From positions 465,542 to 529,541 of the forward strand of contig MNCI01028403.1 of the NCBI GenBank assembly GCA_015680685.1: DNA of 64,000 nt, given 5' to 3'. The stretch is from Gnetum montanum. Its lineage: Eukaryota > Streptophyta > Gnetopsida > Gnetales > Gnetaceae. The notes below the pieces were generated by a model, which was given only the letters and a program-made list of their open reading frames with translations, searched no databases and was not told the origin of the DNA. Shown piece by piece: positions 33,607-46,628 of this stretch (position 1 is the stretch's first letter; the number at the start of each line of letters is the position of its first letter). Made by a program: the position numbers and the translations under genes.

Positions 33607-34545
33607 TGATGAATCATCAGTTGGTTGGGTTATCTAATAACAAGGCTTCGATAACCTGCCTTCACTATCCTGGCTCCAATAATAGGGCTTTGATAACAAG
33701 GGTCTAATAATAAGGCCTCAACATTAGGTACCTGATGTTAGGTATCTAATGTTGGAGCCTAGATGTGATGTCAGATATGTGATATCATGAGGTATACATT
33801 AGCCTATAAATATAGTGCTTAGATGCACAATTTGGGCATTAGTTTTTCATAGTTTTGTTAATAGAGTAGCTAAAATCTTGCAATTTTATTCTGTAATCTT
33901 AGAGAATAGTAAGTAAGTGCCCACAAAGTGGATTTGAGTCAGTTGTACGAAGTCTTATTTGACTAGCAATCTACCTAGACATATTCCATGAACGATAATA
34001 AGATTAAGATTGATTCTTATTCATTACAACACTTGAACTTAAATTAGATTTACTTTCCATGCAATTTACTTTGTATGTACTTAGTTAATATTTATATTTT
34101 CGTGCATGTTAATAAATTAAGCACATACATACGATTTATTTAAGCATGTGTATGGCTCTTGGTAATCCTAGCAATGGTTAACATTTGGTAACCCAACAAC
34201 ATTATATGTGTTTAGGATGTGCATGAGAAGTTGGATGATATAATTATGTTAGGATAGTTGATTATTAATTAGTAATTAGATTAATTGAATTGATTATAAA
34301 TTGAGTTTCAACCTATTGTTAATCGTAGAACAATAAAATATAAAATAATAAAAATCATATGTCTTAATTCGGACTAAACCATAGGTGATAAAGCTACCAC
34401 TATTCCATGTGGAAAGATAGCGAACTATGATCAAGGCATAGCGATCTAGATGACACAACTAGTTCCATCCATGGAATTCAACTAGATCATGCATGAACAC
34501 TTGTGATTCTTATGGTTGGGCATAGGGGTACCTCACTGCTCATCA
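33607..34545 (+). mobile_element. 5' LTR of element D (family B)
   Basis: TGATGAATCATCAG to CTGCTCATCA, 939 bp, followed by the primer-binding site. TATA box at 33805, so U3 is about 198 bp with repeated, degenerate GATATC/TGATGTTAGG-type units. Inserted into the C gag on the opposite strand. Confidence 0.9.
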
Positions 34546-34566
34546 TTGGCACTGTTTCTGGGGATG
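34546..34566 (+). promoter_or_regulatory. tRNA-Asp-type primer-binding site of D
   Basis: TGGCACTGTTTCTGGGGAT, 4 differences in 19 from the plant tRNA-Asp 3' end complement, directly after the LTR. Confidence 0.7.
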
Positions 34567-34677
34567 GTGCTAGTTATCTAGATTAGTTATATTATACACG
34601 ATTGCTGTAAAGGTATTAATGATCTATCTCTTAGAAAGAAATAATATTTTAAGTCACACACATTATCTAACAAAACC

Positions 34678-36230
34678 ATGTCTTCTTCACATAGGACCAA
34701 GATTTCATCACATGATGAAAGCACTCATAGGATAAATGATAGGATCTTTACTAAAGAAAAGTTGAGTGAGAAACCTCACATAGGGATTTCCTATGCTCAT
34801 TTAGACCCTTACTACACTCAAATACTATGTTCAACTAGTGTAGAAAATCCTAGAGGAGATGGAGTAAGTCCTTGATCAAGGAAGATCTCAAGGCCTAGGA
34901 ACTCCTCTAAACCTAGACAAGTTAAATCAAGGGACCAAAGGAAGAACTATAGAAGCCATGATGATTCTTCCAACTTCTCATCTCTCTCTTCCTCTTCAAT
35001 ATCTAGTTCTAATAAAGATGAACGTAGGTATAGAGATAGAGCTTCACTACAAGGTCAAGAAAAAGATAGAAACTGAACCCAAGAGCAAAATCAAAGACAT
35101 CACAATGAGCATAGATAAGATCATCACAATCAAAGAAATAGAAATAGAAATTTTCATCACAACATGTTTAATGATGATGAACCCTTATTGGCCACTATGA
35201 GCCTAATGCATATCATAGAGGTAATTAAGATACCTCACAAGCATCGCAAGGAAAGTCACCTACCTAGGCTTGATATTAATAATATCCCTAAGTTCATGAG
35301 AGGCTATGAGTCTGATCCACAACATCATCTATAAGCCTTCCATGATGCCTGTGCCTTATACAACATTGAAAGTGGATAGCAAATGCTTAAGCACTTTCCT
35401 AGGGCACTAATCGATGAAGTTGAAAGTTGGTATAGATCGTTGGAACCAACTTCCATCCACCAGTGGTCCACAATGCTGGAATTTTTTAATGAAAAATATG
35501 ACACCTATGTGAAAGTGTCCAACCTAAGAAAAAAAATCCAAGAGTGGAAGTAAGAAAATCATGAATCCTCAGATATGAGGTAAGGTGAGAGGTGATGATA
35601 TGAGTGCTTTTCTTTAGTACAGTCACACCTCTCACCTTGCCTCATATCCTCAATATTCTCATACTCAACTCCATCATATGTCACCTCCAATAACATAGGA
35701 AGGTTCAACATCACAACATCAATGAGATAATGCCAATTGTATTGTGAACATACACATAAATGATAACACTAGTAGATCTCAACCAAAGTCTTGGAAACAT
35801 CCCTTCTGGAGGAAAGGCTATAAGCCAAAGAAAAACACTCATGGACCTAGTACATCACCTGAACTAGCATAAGACCAATTTGATGCAATAACCTTCCTCA
35901 CAAAAATGATATGTCCTAATCATATATAAAAGCCAACAACCATCACCACTCCAACATAAGACATAAATGATAAACCTATCATTGTGAACAGACAAAAGAA
36001 ACCATGCATTACCAATAATGATAAAGGATGTAGTTGTGGGTTGGAAGTTCCAAATATTAACACAAGCCCTATACCAGCCGACTGTAAAGTTTAGGAGCAA
36101 GTGTGTGAGCAAAGGCTAGCCTACGTAGTAGCCACTAAACTAGAAGACATATAGTGGCTTGAAATGAGCATATAAACTTGTTTCAAAGATGCATAGAAGT
36201 AACTAATTTTCTTATTAGTTCTAGAATTTT
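34678..36230 (+). pseudogene. Gag of element D, without pol
   Basis: Starts MSSSHRTK at 34678. Follows F gag: SYAHLDPYYTQ, Ser-rich stretch at about 34970-35000, PLLATMSLMHI-like region near 35190 (partly shifted), DPQHHL, SWYRSLEPTSIHQW (35420-35470). The part corresponding to F 18.8-19.7 kb, with the knuckle-like motif, is missing: at about 35580 the sequence jumps to the Pro/Ser/Tyr-rich part. The end near 36230 passes into the 3' UTR shared with F. No protease, RT or integrase. Confidence 0.75.
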
Positions 36231-38272
36231 TTTATTCTTCATATATTTTTCATTTCTTAATATTTTTCTTTTCTTTATATTTTTCTATTTTCTTTAGTAA
36301 TTATCTTTATGTTTTATGAATGTATTTTATGTATTTATTAATAAAATTACCAAGTCATGATGTAGAATTCAATGCTATGTGTTGGGTGTTTTTGTGCTAT
36401 GCTATCAAGATGATTTGGTAAGTAATCATGTAAAGCAATGAGACCACCTCATCCATCCCTCCATTTATCTAAATAAAAGGTCTTTTTCATAGAAACAACT
36501 TGGTTCTTCTTTTATGAAACTAAAATTAGTCAATGATCATTGTACATTGAAGAAAGAGGGAATGACCAAGTGGAAATGGTAAAGGATGTGACCTCAAGGG
36601 AACTTGTTGGGTTCTCTTCTTAACATCCTTTAAGTAGTTTATGACTCCTCTTTGAGTGTATCATCACTCCTCCATTGACTAATAAAAAGGAAGCTCTATC
36701 TTTGCATGGTATGGTTCTCATCCAAAAAAAATAAACAAAAATAATAATAAACAATGATGGGAGTTCAAAGCACATTCCTTATACATAATAATGGGCTACA
36801 AGCACTAGTTATGGGGCTAGAAAGACATGTTACTCGTGCCCTAAGGCATCCCTCTAACTAAGGTCCTTTCTTCCTTCTTGTCTTTTTGGAGTGATAATTG
36901 TTCCCTGAGGTGGTTGCAGACTCATTATGGCTGGCAAGATGGAACACATTAATGTGAGCTCACTGTTCATGGTATGGACTTGGTCTAAACCTGGACGAAT
37001 AGGAATGTTGATCATTTTAATCACAATTTTCATAAGAACCTGTTGTGGAAATGGTCAAGTACCTTACATTCTGATCTCTACAATCCCTTCTCATCCCATT
37101 ATTCACCTCACTGCTACATATGATTATGAGCCTTTTGGTCTTGTATAGTATAGTGCAACATCCCAACCATGACAATTTTGTGTTGTTTGGAACAAAGGCA
37201 TGATCTACATTTAACTTCTTGGGTGCCCACGAACATCTATAGAAGTGGTTATGCAAGGGCATTATGGTAGGGGCTTGCTTTGGGGAGGACCCACTTGCAT
37301 AACTTTTTTCGATCATGGCTTTGAACTAACCATCACATCTTCCAAAACATCAATTACAATTTCTCTAAATTTATGCATGATTTTGAGACTGCTTCTCATA
37401 TATTTCATTAATTTTTCCTACTTTTCTATTTCCATATGCATTAATATCTCTTGACCATCTTCTGAATTAGACCTTTGGCTTCAACTATTCAAAAACCTAT
37501 GTGATTTCAGAGTTACACTTATTAGTCATGGGGGCTAGGGATGCCTGTTTAAAATTTTTTAAAATTTTTCCAACATCTTATTTTTGAACATCATGGTAAC
37601 TAATAGTAATTGATCAAAGTAATGTGCACAGCTTTATGATTTTAGTTACCTCATAACTTGGGCATAGTATATTGTAATCACCTTCTGCTAAAACGAAAAC
37701 TAAGAGATCTAAAAAGGGTTAATTATTAAGGAAATTTACCAAAACTAATGTTGATCCTTTGGTAACCTACAAGTGAGGCTAAAATAAATTCCTAAGGAAG
37801 AAGGTCTTTTTCTAGGCATGAAAACAAAGCCAAGAGAGGGATAATGGAGGATATGACCATGCGAAAATCCTACCATCAACAAGATAGTAGCTCAAACTTC
37901 ACATGTTTGCTAAATCCATGGGGTGATGAGAAGAAATTTCAATCCACTCTTCAAGAATGATTTTCATAACTAGAGAAGTATTGACATAATAATCTAGATT
38001 GGATGTCTGCCACTACTAGCAGCAACAAGAAGAATCATCTTCAATAGATTCTTGAAGACATTTATAAATTTTGTAATTTTCAAAGTTAGTCTAGTCCTTT
38101 TGTCACTCTATCATTTTGTATACATCCATTTGAATAAAATTTTGTAATGTAGCACTCACAATTAGTTAGTAGTTAGTGTCAATTAATAATCCCATACTTT
38201 TTCAATTTTGTAAAGAAAGCTCAGTCCTATCCTGTTAACTCAAGAATGAGTTTTTATTTAGTCATGGAGGTA
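36231..38272 (+). other. 3' UTR and polypurine tract of D
   Basis: Matches F 20.55-22.6 kb along its length; ends in CATGGAGGTA (38263-38272), the polypurine tract. Frames at 36927-37454 are not conserved in F. Confidence 0.75.
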
Positions 38273-39194
38273 TGATGAATCATCATTTGGTTGGGTTATT
38301 TGATAACAAGGCTCCAATATCCTGGCTCTAATATCCTAGCTCCAATAACAGGCCTTTGATAACAAGGCCCTAATAACAAGGCCCTGATATCGGGTACCTA
38401 ACTTTTGGTACCTAATGTCAAGTATCCTACTTTGGAACCTATACACAATGTCAGATATCCAATATTGCAAGGTATACACCAACCTATAAATATAGTGCTT
38501 GGGTGCATGGTTTGGACATTAGTTTTTCATAATTTTATTAATAGAGTAGCTAAACTCTTGTAGTTTTATTCTGTAATCTTAGAGAATAGTTAGTGACTTC
38601 CCACAGAGTGGAGCTGAGTTAGTTGTATGAAGTCTTATTTGATTGGTAATGTACTTAGACATATTCTATGAATGACAATAAAATCAAGATTGATTATTAT
38701 TCATTATAGCACTTTGACATGGATTAGATTTACTTTCCATGTAATGTACTTTTCATGTACATAGTTTACATTTACATTTCCATGCATGCTAATTAATTAA
38801 GCACATAAGTACGATCTTTTTGATTATGCTTATAACTCTTGGTAATCCCAACAACGCTTAACGTTTGGTAACCTAGCAATGTTATATGTGTTTAGGATGT
38901 GCATAGGAAGTAAGATTTGATACTTATGTTAAAGTAGTTAATTATTAATTAATAATTAGATTAATTGAATTGATTATAAATTAAGTTTCAACCTATTGTT
39001 AATCATAGAATAATAAAATATAAAATAATAAAAATCATATGCTTCACTTTGGACTAAACCATATATGACAAAGCTATCACTAGTCCAAGTGGGAAGATAG
39101 CAAACTGTGATGATGGCATAGCAATTTAGATGCCACAACTAGTCCTATCCATGGAATTCAACTGGATCATGCATGAATGCTTGTGATTCGTATG
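38273..39194 (+). mobile_element. Internal LTR copy in D, missing its last bases
   Basis: Starts TGATGAATCATCATTTGG after a polypurine tract and follows the D 5' LTR to the equivalent of about 34512. The final 33 bp or so, including the CTCATCA end, are absent; the next base already belongs to a 3' UTR end. Confidence 0.8.
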
Positions 39195-39382
39195 AGTCTT
39201 CTAGTTTTGTCATGTAATATTGTGTTCCATTTTTGTACTACACCACTATAGAATGTATGAGTCAATTGTTTTGTTTGCTATTTAAGTCAATTAATAATTC
39301 TATACCTTCCTAATATTTTGTAAAGAACTTATTTCTCATTTTGTTTAACTCAAGGATGAGTTTTCATTTACTTGTGGGAGTA
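39195..39382 (+). other. Second copy of the 3' UTR end
   Basis: Resembles 38090-38272: TGTAAAGAA, TTAACTCAAG.ATGAG, then TTGTGGGAGTA as polypurine tract. It leads into the terminal LTR. Confidence 0.7.
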
Positions 39383-40232
39383 TGATGAGTCATCAATCTA
39401 TTGGCTCTGACATTGAATACCTAAAATCATAGCCATGATGTCGAATACCTAATGTTAGAGCCAGAAAATGATGTTAGATATCTAATGTTGTCTCCTCTAT
39501 GCATGCCTATAAATATAACACTTGGGTGCATAGTTTGTGCATTACTTTTTCATAGTTTTGTTAATAAAGTAGCCAAAATCTTGTAGTTTTATTCTGTAAT
39601 CTTAGAGAACAATTAGTGAGTACCCATAGAGTGGATCTGAGTCAATTGTACAAAGTCGTATTTGATTGGCAATGCACCTAGACATATTCCATGAGCAGCA
39701 ATAAGATTGAGATTAATTCTTATTCATTGCACCACCTTGAATTAGATTAGATTTACTTTCCATGCACCACCTTGAGTTAATATTTTTCATGCATGTTAAT
39801 TAATTAAGCACATAAGTACGATGACTTCAAGCATGCGTATGATTCTTGGTAATTCCAGCAACACTTAACATTTGATAACATAGCAGTATTATATTTGTTG
39901 AGGATGTGCATGGAAAGTGGGATCAGATACTTATGTTAAGGTATTTGATTACTAATTAGCAATTAGATTAGTTGAATTGATTATAAATTGAGTTTCAACC
40001 TATTGTTAATTGTAGAACAATAAAATATAAAATAATAAAAATCATATGCCTCACTCTAGACTAAACTACACATGATAAAGCTACCACTAGTCCAAGTGGG
40101 AAGACACCAAACTATGATCAAGGCATAGCAATTTAGATGCCACAACTAGTCCCATCCATGGAATTCAACCAGATCATGCGTGAATGCTTGTAATTCATAT
40201 GGTTGGGCGTAGGGGTACCTCATTGCTCATTA
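39383..40232 (+). mobile_element. Terminal 3' LTR of D
   Basis: TGATGAGTCATCA to TTGCTCATTA (end CA changed to TA), 850 bp. Immediately followed by CCTTC, the target duplication partner, and by the gag of C on the minus strand. This is therefore the true right end of D. Confidence 0.85.
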
Positions 40233-40865
40233 CCTTCTGTGCCTCCTTGATTCATCTCTTCTGGATTCATTGAAGGTCTTAGGCCTTGAATTCCTCCTAA
40301 GTTTAGAATTCTCTTTATTCCTTGATGAGGTTTCTACAAGAGCTAACTGCAATTTTATGTTAATAAGATCTTTGATGCTAATGATTGGTGCTTGAGAATG
40401 AGACCTATGATTTTGATAAAATTTCTCAGTTTGAAATATAGTATCTTCTTTTTCTTCAAGGACAACTTTTTGAGGTGCCTTCTTCCCTTTTTCATGTTTG
40501 TAACTTGCCTTCATGATAGCATCTCTTCTTTCCTAGGCATCTGTTAGCTGGTATGGCCTAATCATATTTTTAGTAACTTGATAGTCATCTTGCACATGGA
40601 CAAGGTTTGACCTCATAAGTGATACTTGAAGTATTAATGGTGTTGAATGTTGAGATGATTAGATAATGTTACCATGTAGGTCTCTCCATTTGAGTTATTC
40701 ATCCTAGTAAAAAATTCATGTAAAATCAGGATCATAAGGATCACTATGAGCATATGAAATCTTGGCTTGCATTAATGCACTTTGATCTTCTTCATTGTAA
40801 TCTTTGTCATGAATTTTATGGAATTCAGTAGCAAGTGGAGATTTTTCTTTAGTTGTAGAAGTCAT
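40233..40865 (-). pseudogene. Gag of element C, N-terminal part
   Basis: Minus strand, ATG at 40865: MTSTTKEKSP, then KISYAHSDPYDPDFT and LKWRDLHGNII, matching B1 gag (KVTYTHPDEF..DFT and WRDLQGNI). An open stretch of 94 codons (40514-40230) ends with Arg-rich residues; reading on at 33606 the same frame continues the basic region. Stops near 40720-40660. This part and 32221-33606 are one gene split by D. Confidence 0.75.
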
Positions 40866-41006
40866 GTTAAGGATTTTACACTTAAGTGTGTACTTTTTAG
40901 GAAATTATTCTAAGTATGAGAAATATACTTCGTGATGCTTGGTATAATGAACTCTATAAAATCAACTAATTAGCAAACATTGATACATCCCTGTCACTGG
41001 TGCTAA
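40866..41006 (-). promoter_or_regulatory. Leader and primer-binding site of C
   Basis: On the minus strand TTAGCACCAGTGACAGGGAT follows the LTR end CTCATCA. It differs at 6 of 20 positions from the tRNA-Asp complement, four being G-to-A. About 120 bp of leader then precede the gag ATG. Confidence 0.6.
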
Positions 41007-41830
41007 TGATGAGTATTGAAGTATTCTAATACTTAACCATACAAGTCATAAGTATTCATGCACAACTAGATCATAATCTATGGATGGGCAATATAAGTAT
41101 GCTAGTAGTTGATGTTCAATTCATCATTGTTGTCTTCCTACTTAGAGTTAGCAAGGTGCAAATTGTATGATTTAACTCTTAGTGAGGTATATGATATATT
41201 GATGTTGTTTGGCTCAAAATATGCTAAGTGCTAACATGGTAAAAATGATTATAAATTCTAAGTCTATGTGTAATGAAAATGTATAACTATTCTATTCTAT
41301 TAACATTAAGTATTCATTTCCTATTTTCTATGCACATCATAGGATGATGCAACTATTACTAGGATTACCATGTAACTTTGCTATTAAGAGAATCAAGCAA
41401 AGTTACTATAGGGTTACCAAACAGTTGCACTTTACACTTAAAACTAGTTGTGCTTATTTCACATTACTAAGAGACATTGGAAAAGTAAATAACCTCATAA
41501 AAGTAATGACGAAATAAAAGTAAACATTATTTTGTTAACTAAATTTCTACAATGATGAAAAATAAACTTGATCTTTATTTCCCTTCATGAATTGCACCTA
41601 GGAACAATCAACTTGAATAAAGATCCCATACAACTGTAACTCACCACAATATGATCATTCACTCTAACTCTAATACGTGAAAACAAATGATAAGAATTTC
41701 ACTAAGTATTGGCAAAAAGTTGTTGTTTCGATGCAATAGAAGGTAGGTGTTTATAGGCATGATGATGATGCACTATATTGTATCTACAATGATGTATGAA
41801 GAGCTATGATATTGTAGGCTCATATAGAGA
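41007..41830 (-). mobile_element. 5' LTR of element C
   Basis: Minus orientation; its end is TGATGAGTATTG at 41007 on the plus strand, matching 9384 and 58651 onward for several hundred bases (lower similarity). A TATA-like TATAAAC is near 41755, with TATGATATTG/GTATCTACAATG repeats beyond it, as in other B U3 regions. The far edge at about 41830 is uncertain. Confidence 0.6.
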
Positions 41831-42158
41831 AGGTTTCTCAAGAGAGATTAAAACTAGTATGCTCCACAATCAATAACCAACATTTTAAGTCAAGGATACA
41901 AATGTTACCAATAGATTCACTGGTTAGTTCTACTTCATGGAGGTAGCATTTTTTTAGGCATGGCATTTCCTGTTAAGCTTTGAATAATTGTTTTGGCAAG
42001 GTTGCATTTTGTAGCTTTAGAATTTAGATATTCTTGCATTCCACTAAATCCATAAGAGCTACTTGGGAAAGCAATGCTAATGTTATTAACATTTGCAAGA
42101 GAAGCAAGCTTCATGAATTTAGAAGTATTGTCAACTTTGATGGAAAGAAACCATTAAA
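41831..42158. other. Flank with a 72-codon minus-strand frame of unknown origin
   Basis: Between the C LTR and the copia insertion. On the minus strand 42151-41935 is open: FLSIKVDNTSKFMKLASLAN...ISIAFPSSSYGF...LNSKATKCNLAKTIIQSL. The FP..S...AK..IQSL spacing faintly recalls a vigilin-type KH repeat, but this is weak. The frame is cut by a stop at the copia target site. It may be a host exon or more TE. Confidence 0.25.
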
Positions 42159-42609
42159 TGTAAGGTGAATGAAAGAATGAAGTCAAATCTACCTTGATTT
42201 TCTTCAGATATTATTTTCTTAATTATATTCTTATTCTTATCTATATTATATATTCTTCCATATCTATCTCCACCAAAAATAAGCTACCTTATCCTCTTTT
42301 ATTATGAATTTTATTGTGATCCAAACAATCTATAACAAGCTCTAAGGGAACATCCTTAAAATAGTACAACACACAATGGTCAATGCCTAAGCTTCAATCC
42401 TCCCCTACAATTCCTTTCCATTATTCTCATTGATTCTCTCTATGCTTTATCCTAAAGTTGTGCTACTGCTAACAATTCATGAACTACTTTTTGTTGGGAT
42501 TTTTCACTTGGAAGGCTTTCTGTAGGGTAACTCTTGTGTCTTTCCAATTTTTGCATTATTCTTCATTTTAAAAATTATGAGTATTATGTGTGAGAGATTG
42601 GGAATAACA
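42159..42609 (+). repeat. 5' LTR of the copia element
   Basis: 451 bp, pairs with 46629-47068. Shared landmarks are ATTCTCATTGATTCTCTCTATGCTT-type sequence in the middle and the TTTTTGCATTATT stretch near the end. Confidence 0.9.
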
Positions 42610-42689
42610 ATTGGTATATAATCCAGGTTCCATACAAAATAGTTTTTCTTTGTCTAAGTATTTGCAAGGGAATCATGACCAACTCTTTG

Positions 42690-43440
42690 ACCAAATTTGA
42701 GATTTAGAAATTCAATAGATCAAATTATGAACTATGGAGGATGAAGATGGAGGATCTTTCAATTTGAAAAGATCAACACAATGTAGTCTCAAGCAAAATC
42801 ATAGATAAAGTTTCTAATGACTAATGGAAAAGTAATAAGTACCATTTGATTATATTTGTCAGATTTAGTATTACTTAATGTTTACAATGCTTCTTCTACT
42901 AAGGATTTGTAGGATAAGTTGCAAGCTTTATACCAAATAAAATCCTTAACAAATAAGTTATCTTAAAGAAGTGATTATATGAATGTAAAATAACTAAAGG
43001 TAGAGCTATTTTAGAATACTTGAACACTTACAATACATTGGTTCATCAATTGCAATCTATTGAGGTAACAATTGATGAGGAAGATTAGTGCATCACATTT
43101 CCTTAGCATGCTTCTAGATTCATGGGAGACATTTGTAATGGATATAAGTAATACATCTACTAAATTTATTTTTGATACTATTGTTGGTCAATTGTTGTCT
43201 AAGAAAGTAAGAACAAAAACTTCTACTCCTAAAATGATGTATTATTTATCAAAAATGATGTAAAGCTAAAGTTTGTTAAGAGGCCTCAATTTAAGAAGAA
43301 GCCTAAAAAATACGTAAAGAACAAACCTAAATGTTAGAATTGTGGTAAAGTTGATCATGTAAAGAAAGATTGTAAAGCTTCTCTAACAAAGGGCAAATAA
43401 AGTAATGTATCAAAAAGTGATACAACCCCTACTGCTTGAG
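42690..43440 (+). pseudogene. Copia Gag
   Basis: FEI.KFNRSNYELWRMKMEDL near 42700 is the typical copia Gag start; YNTLVHQLQSI near 43035 is the middle part; a basic PKKYVKN-like stretch leads into a zinc knuckle, C.NCGKVDHVKKDC (about 43331-43374), where one of the two residues between the first cysteines is a stop. Multiple stops and shifts. Confidence 0.8.
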
Positions 43441-44560
43441 ACAAAAATGTATATGTTATGTCATCTTTTGATAATGCTAATATGTATTCATGATATGTGG
43501 ACTTGGGTGCATCTCATCACTACACTTCACAAGTTAATTGATTTAGTGAGTATACATCATATGATCTTGGAATGATAAGATTGGGTAATGATGGTTTGTG
43601 AAAAGTTATAGGTTATTGAAAAGTAAAGATTCAATTTAAAAATGGAGCAATTAAATTGATTTCTAATGTACATCATGTTCAAACACTTACTAAAAATATT
43701 TTATTTGTAAGTGAATTAGATGATGTAAGACTAAATTTTATCTTTGGAGGTGAAAAATTTTTAATACTGCATAGTTCATGTATTTTTGTTTCTGCAATTT
43801 AAATAGGCAAGTTTTATAAATTAGAAGCTAAAACATTAAAGAAGAAATTCAGTGCATTTATAGTTATTAATTTAAATTCAAGGCATGGAAAGTGGCATAA
43901 AAGTATGGGATATCTTGGTTAAAAATGACATAAGGAAATTTACAAGCAAGATAAATTTAAGTTTTCAAAAGATTCCTTTGATTTCTGTCATCATTATCTT
44001 CATGGTAAATAGAGGCATCATAGTTTTTAAAAAGGTAATGCTAAATCTCTTCAAATATTAAAACTAATACATAATGATATATGTGAACCAATTAAAGATA
44101 TTAAAACAAGTTCTCTTGGAGGTGCTATGTATTATATTTCTTTTATTAATGATTATTCTATAAAGGGTTGGATCTATTTATTAAAATATAAGTTTCAAGT
44201 ATTTCAAAAATTCAAAAAAATTCAAAGCTCTTATTGAGAATTATTTTGGAAAGGAAATCAAAAATTTAAAATTGACAATGATGGTAAGTTTTATTCAAAT
44301 GAGTTTAATGCTCTTTGTAAAAAATAAGGTGTTCAAAAGCAAAAGACAATCCCAGGGACTCCTGAACAAAATGGAGTAGTAGAGCACTTTAATCAAACAT
44401 TAATGAAACATGCAAGATGTATGCTTAGTGAATCTAATCTTGACAAGTGTTTTTGGGATGAAGAAGTAATGACTATATATTATCTTATCAATAGATCTCC
44501 TTCATTAGTACTTGATAGAAAAATTCTTGAGTAAGTTAGGAATTGTAGATCCATTAGTTT
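43441..44560 (+). pseudogene. Copia protease and integrase
   Basis: Protease near 43500: VDLGASHHYT, where the usual DSGAS reads DLGAS, so the catalytic Ser is lost. Integrase follows: finger region around 43890-44030 (HKSMGYLG, FCHHYLHGK), first catalytic Asp in HNDICEP (44070-44090), second in DNDGKFYSNEF (44270-44305), Glu in GTPEQNGVVEHFN (44355-44395). The DD(35)E residues are all visible, although stops interrupt the frame. Confidence 0.85.
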
Positions 44561-46560
44561 AAATTATTTGAAGATGTTTAGTTATGAAGCCAATGGACAT
44601 GTTCCAAAATCTAATAGGTCCAAATTAGACTCTAAGTCGATCAAATGTATTTTTCTTGGCCATGGATATTTTGTTAAAGCTTATAAGTTATATAACCCAG
44701 AAACTAAAATGGTTATTTATAGTCAAGATGTTATCTTTAGAGAAAACTTTGGATCTATGAAGAAGAAATCATCAAATACTAAAACTCATTCAAATGATGT
44801 AACTCCAATGTATGTTCTTATTCAAATTAACAATAAATTCTTTGATGGCCATCTTTCCTTGATTGGGAATATTTCCCCTCACATATAGGATGGTGATAGC
44901 ATGGTAGATGAGGAGGAACAACATGAAGAAATAGAAAATAGTTTCAATGAAAATGAGCAATTAAGACATTCAACATGTGTACAAAAATTACCATCACATC
45001 TAGCAGAATATGTATTTTTTACTAAAAGTGATGATCCTTTACATATTTAATGCAAAACATAGAATGGAAACAAGTAATAGATGTTGAAATATCATGAATT
45101 CATAAAAATAAAACATGAGAATTTGTTGAAATTCCACTAGGTAATAAACCCATTGGAAATAAATGAATGTATAGGATAAAATCTAGAAAACAGTACAAAG
45201 CTCAACTTGTCGTAAAAGGATATTCTCAGACAAAGGGAATTGATTATGATGAAATTTTTTCCCCACTAGTTAAATTAATATCCATAAAATCATTGTTGTC
45301 CATTACAACTATTTATGATCTTAAACTTGAACAAATGGATGTTAAAACAACATTCTTCAATGGTAATCTTGAGAAAGAAATCTATATGCTTCAACCAAAA
45401 GGATATAAAATTAAAGGAAAAGAGCATATGGTGTGTCAATTATTAAAATCATTATATGGGCTCAAACAAGCACCAAGGATATAGAATAAATAGTTTAATG
45501 ACCACAAGATAAATCTTGGCTTCGTTAGAAGTGTAGAAGACACTTGTATATATGTTAAAAATACAAGTGAAAAATATGTTATCATGCTGCTATATGTCAA
45601 TGACATGTTAATACCAAACAAAAACATTCATGATGTTCTAAAATTAAAATTTTATGTGTCTTCTCAATTTGACATAAGGGATCTGGGTGTTGTACAAAAG
45701 ATTTTGGACATGGAAATTAAAAGGGATAGGGCTAATAAAAGGCTATGGCTTGGATAATCTGCATGTGTTGAAAATGTTTTAAAAAGATTCAGTATGCATG
45801 ATTGAAAGCCTATGACTACACCCTATGAAATTGGCATTAAACTTTTAGTTGAATAATGTTCAAAGATAAGAGAAGAAATAGACCTCATGGTTAAAATTCA
45901 ATATGCTAGTGCTATCGATAGTTTAATGTATGTAGTGGTCTATATTAGACTTGATATTCCTCACATTGTTAGAAAACTTCACAAAATATAGTAGATATAT
46001 GACTAATCTAGGGAAACAACACTAAGTTGTAATCAAACAAGTCTTCCAACATCTTTGTGGTACTATGAATTATGGAATCTATTACAAAAATGATTAAAAT
46101 GGACATCATAGCTTCGTTGAGTAGATTGGGACAAGGATATTGATAGTAGGAAATCTACTAGTTGATATGTGTGTAATCTCTTTAATAGTGCTATTTCTTG
46201 GAAAAGTTAGAAACAATCTTGTGTTGCTTAGTGTACCACTGAAGCTGAATATGTTATCGCTAACTTGGTGTGCAAAGAAGCTATATGGATTTAAAAGCTA
46301 ATAATTAAACTTGCGATCACTTAGACTTCAATTATATTGGTTGTAATAGTCAAAGTGCTATAAGCATATCCAACAACCCAACTTTTCATGCCCAAACGAG
46401 GCACATTGAAATTCAATATCACTATGTACCAAAAGAAATTCAAAAGCAAAGGATTCTTCTAAATAAGATATCTATTGAAGCAAATCCTACAGATGTACTC
46501 ACTAAGTCAACTCCTACTAAATTTTTTTTCTCTAGTGTGGATTAGCATTTGGTCTTCTTC
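44561..46560 (+). pseudogene. Copia integrase C-terminus, reverse transcriptase and RNase H
   Basis: 44568-44888 is the open integrase C-terminal region (KCIFLGHGYFVKAYKLYNPET). 45167-45484 is open RT: AQLVVKGYSQTKGIDYDE, LEQMDVKTTFFNG, QLLKSLYGLKQAP. The YVDD box reads YVND at 45592-45603. RNase H follows with DSRKSTS (46140-46165) and TTEAEYVIANLVCKEA (46230-46280), then PTRHIE-like RGTLKFN and a final LTKS.T. Stops throughout. Confidence 0.85.
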
Positions 46561-46628
46561 ATACCTAATTTCCTAAAAATGGACTGGATTGTTCTTCAAT
46601 GCAAACTTTACCTTCAAGAGGGGAGAAT

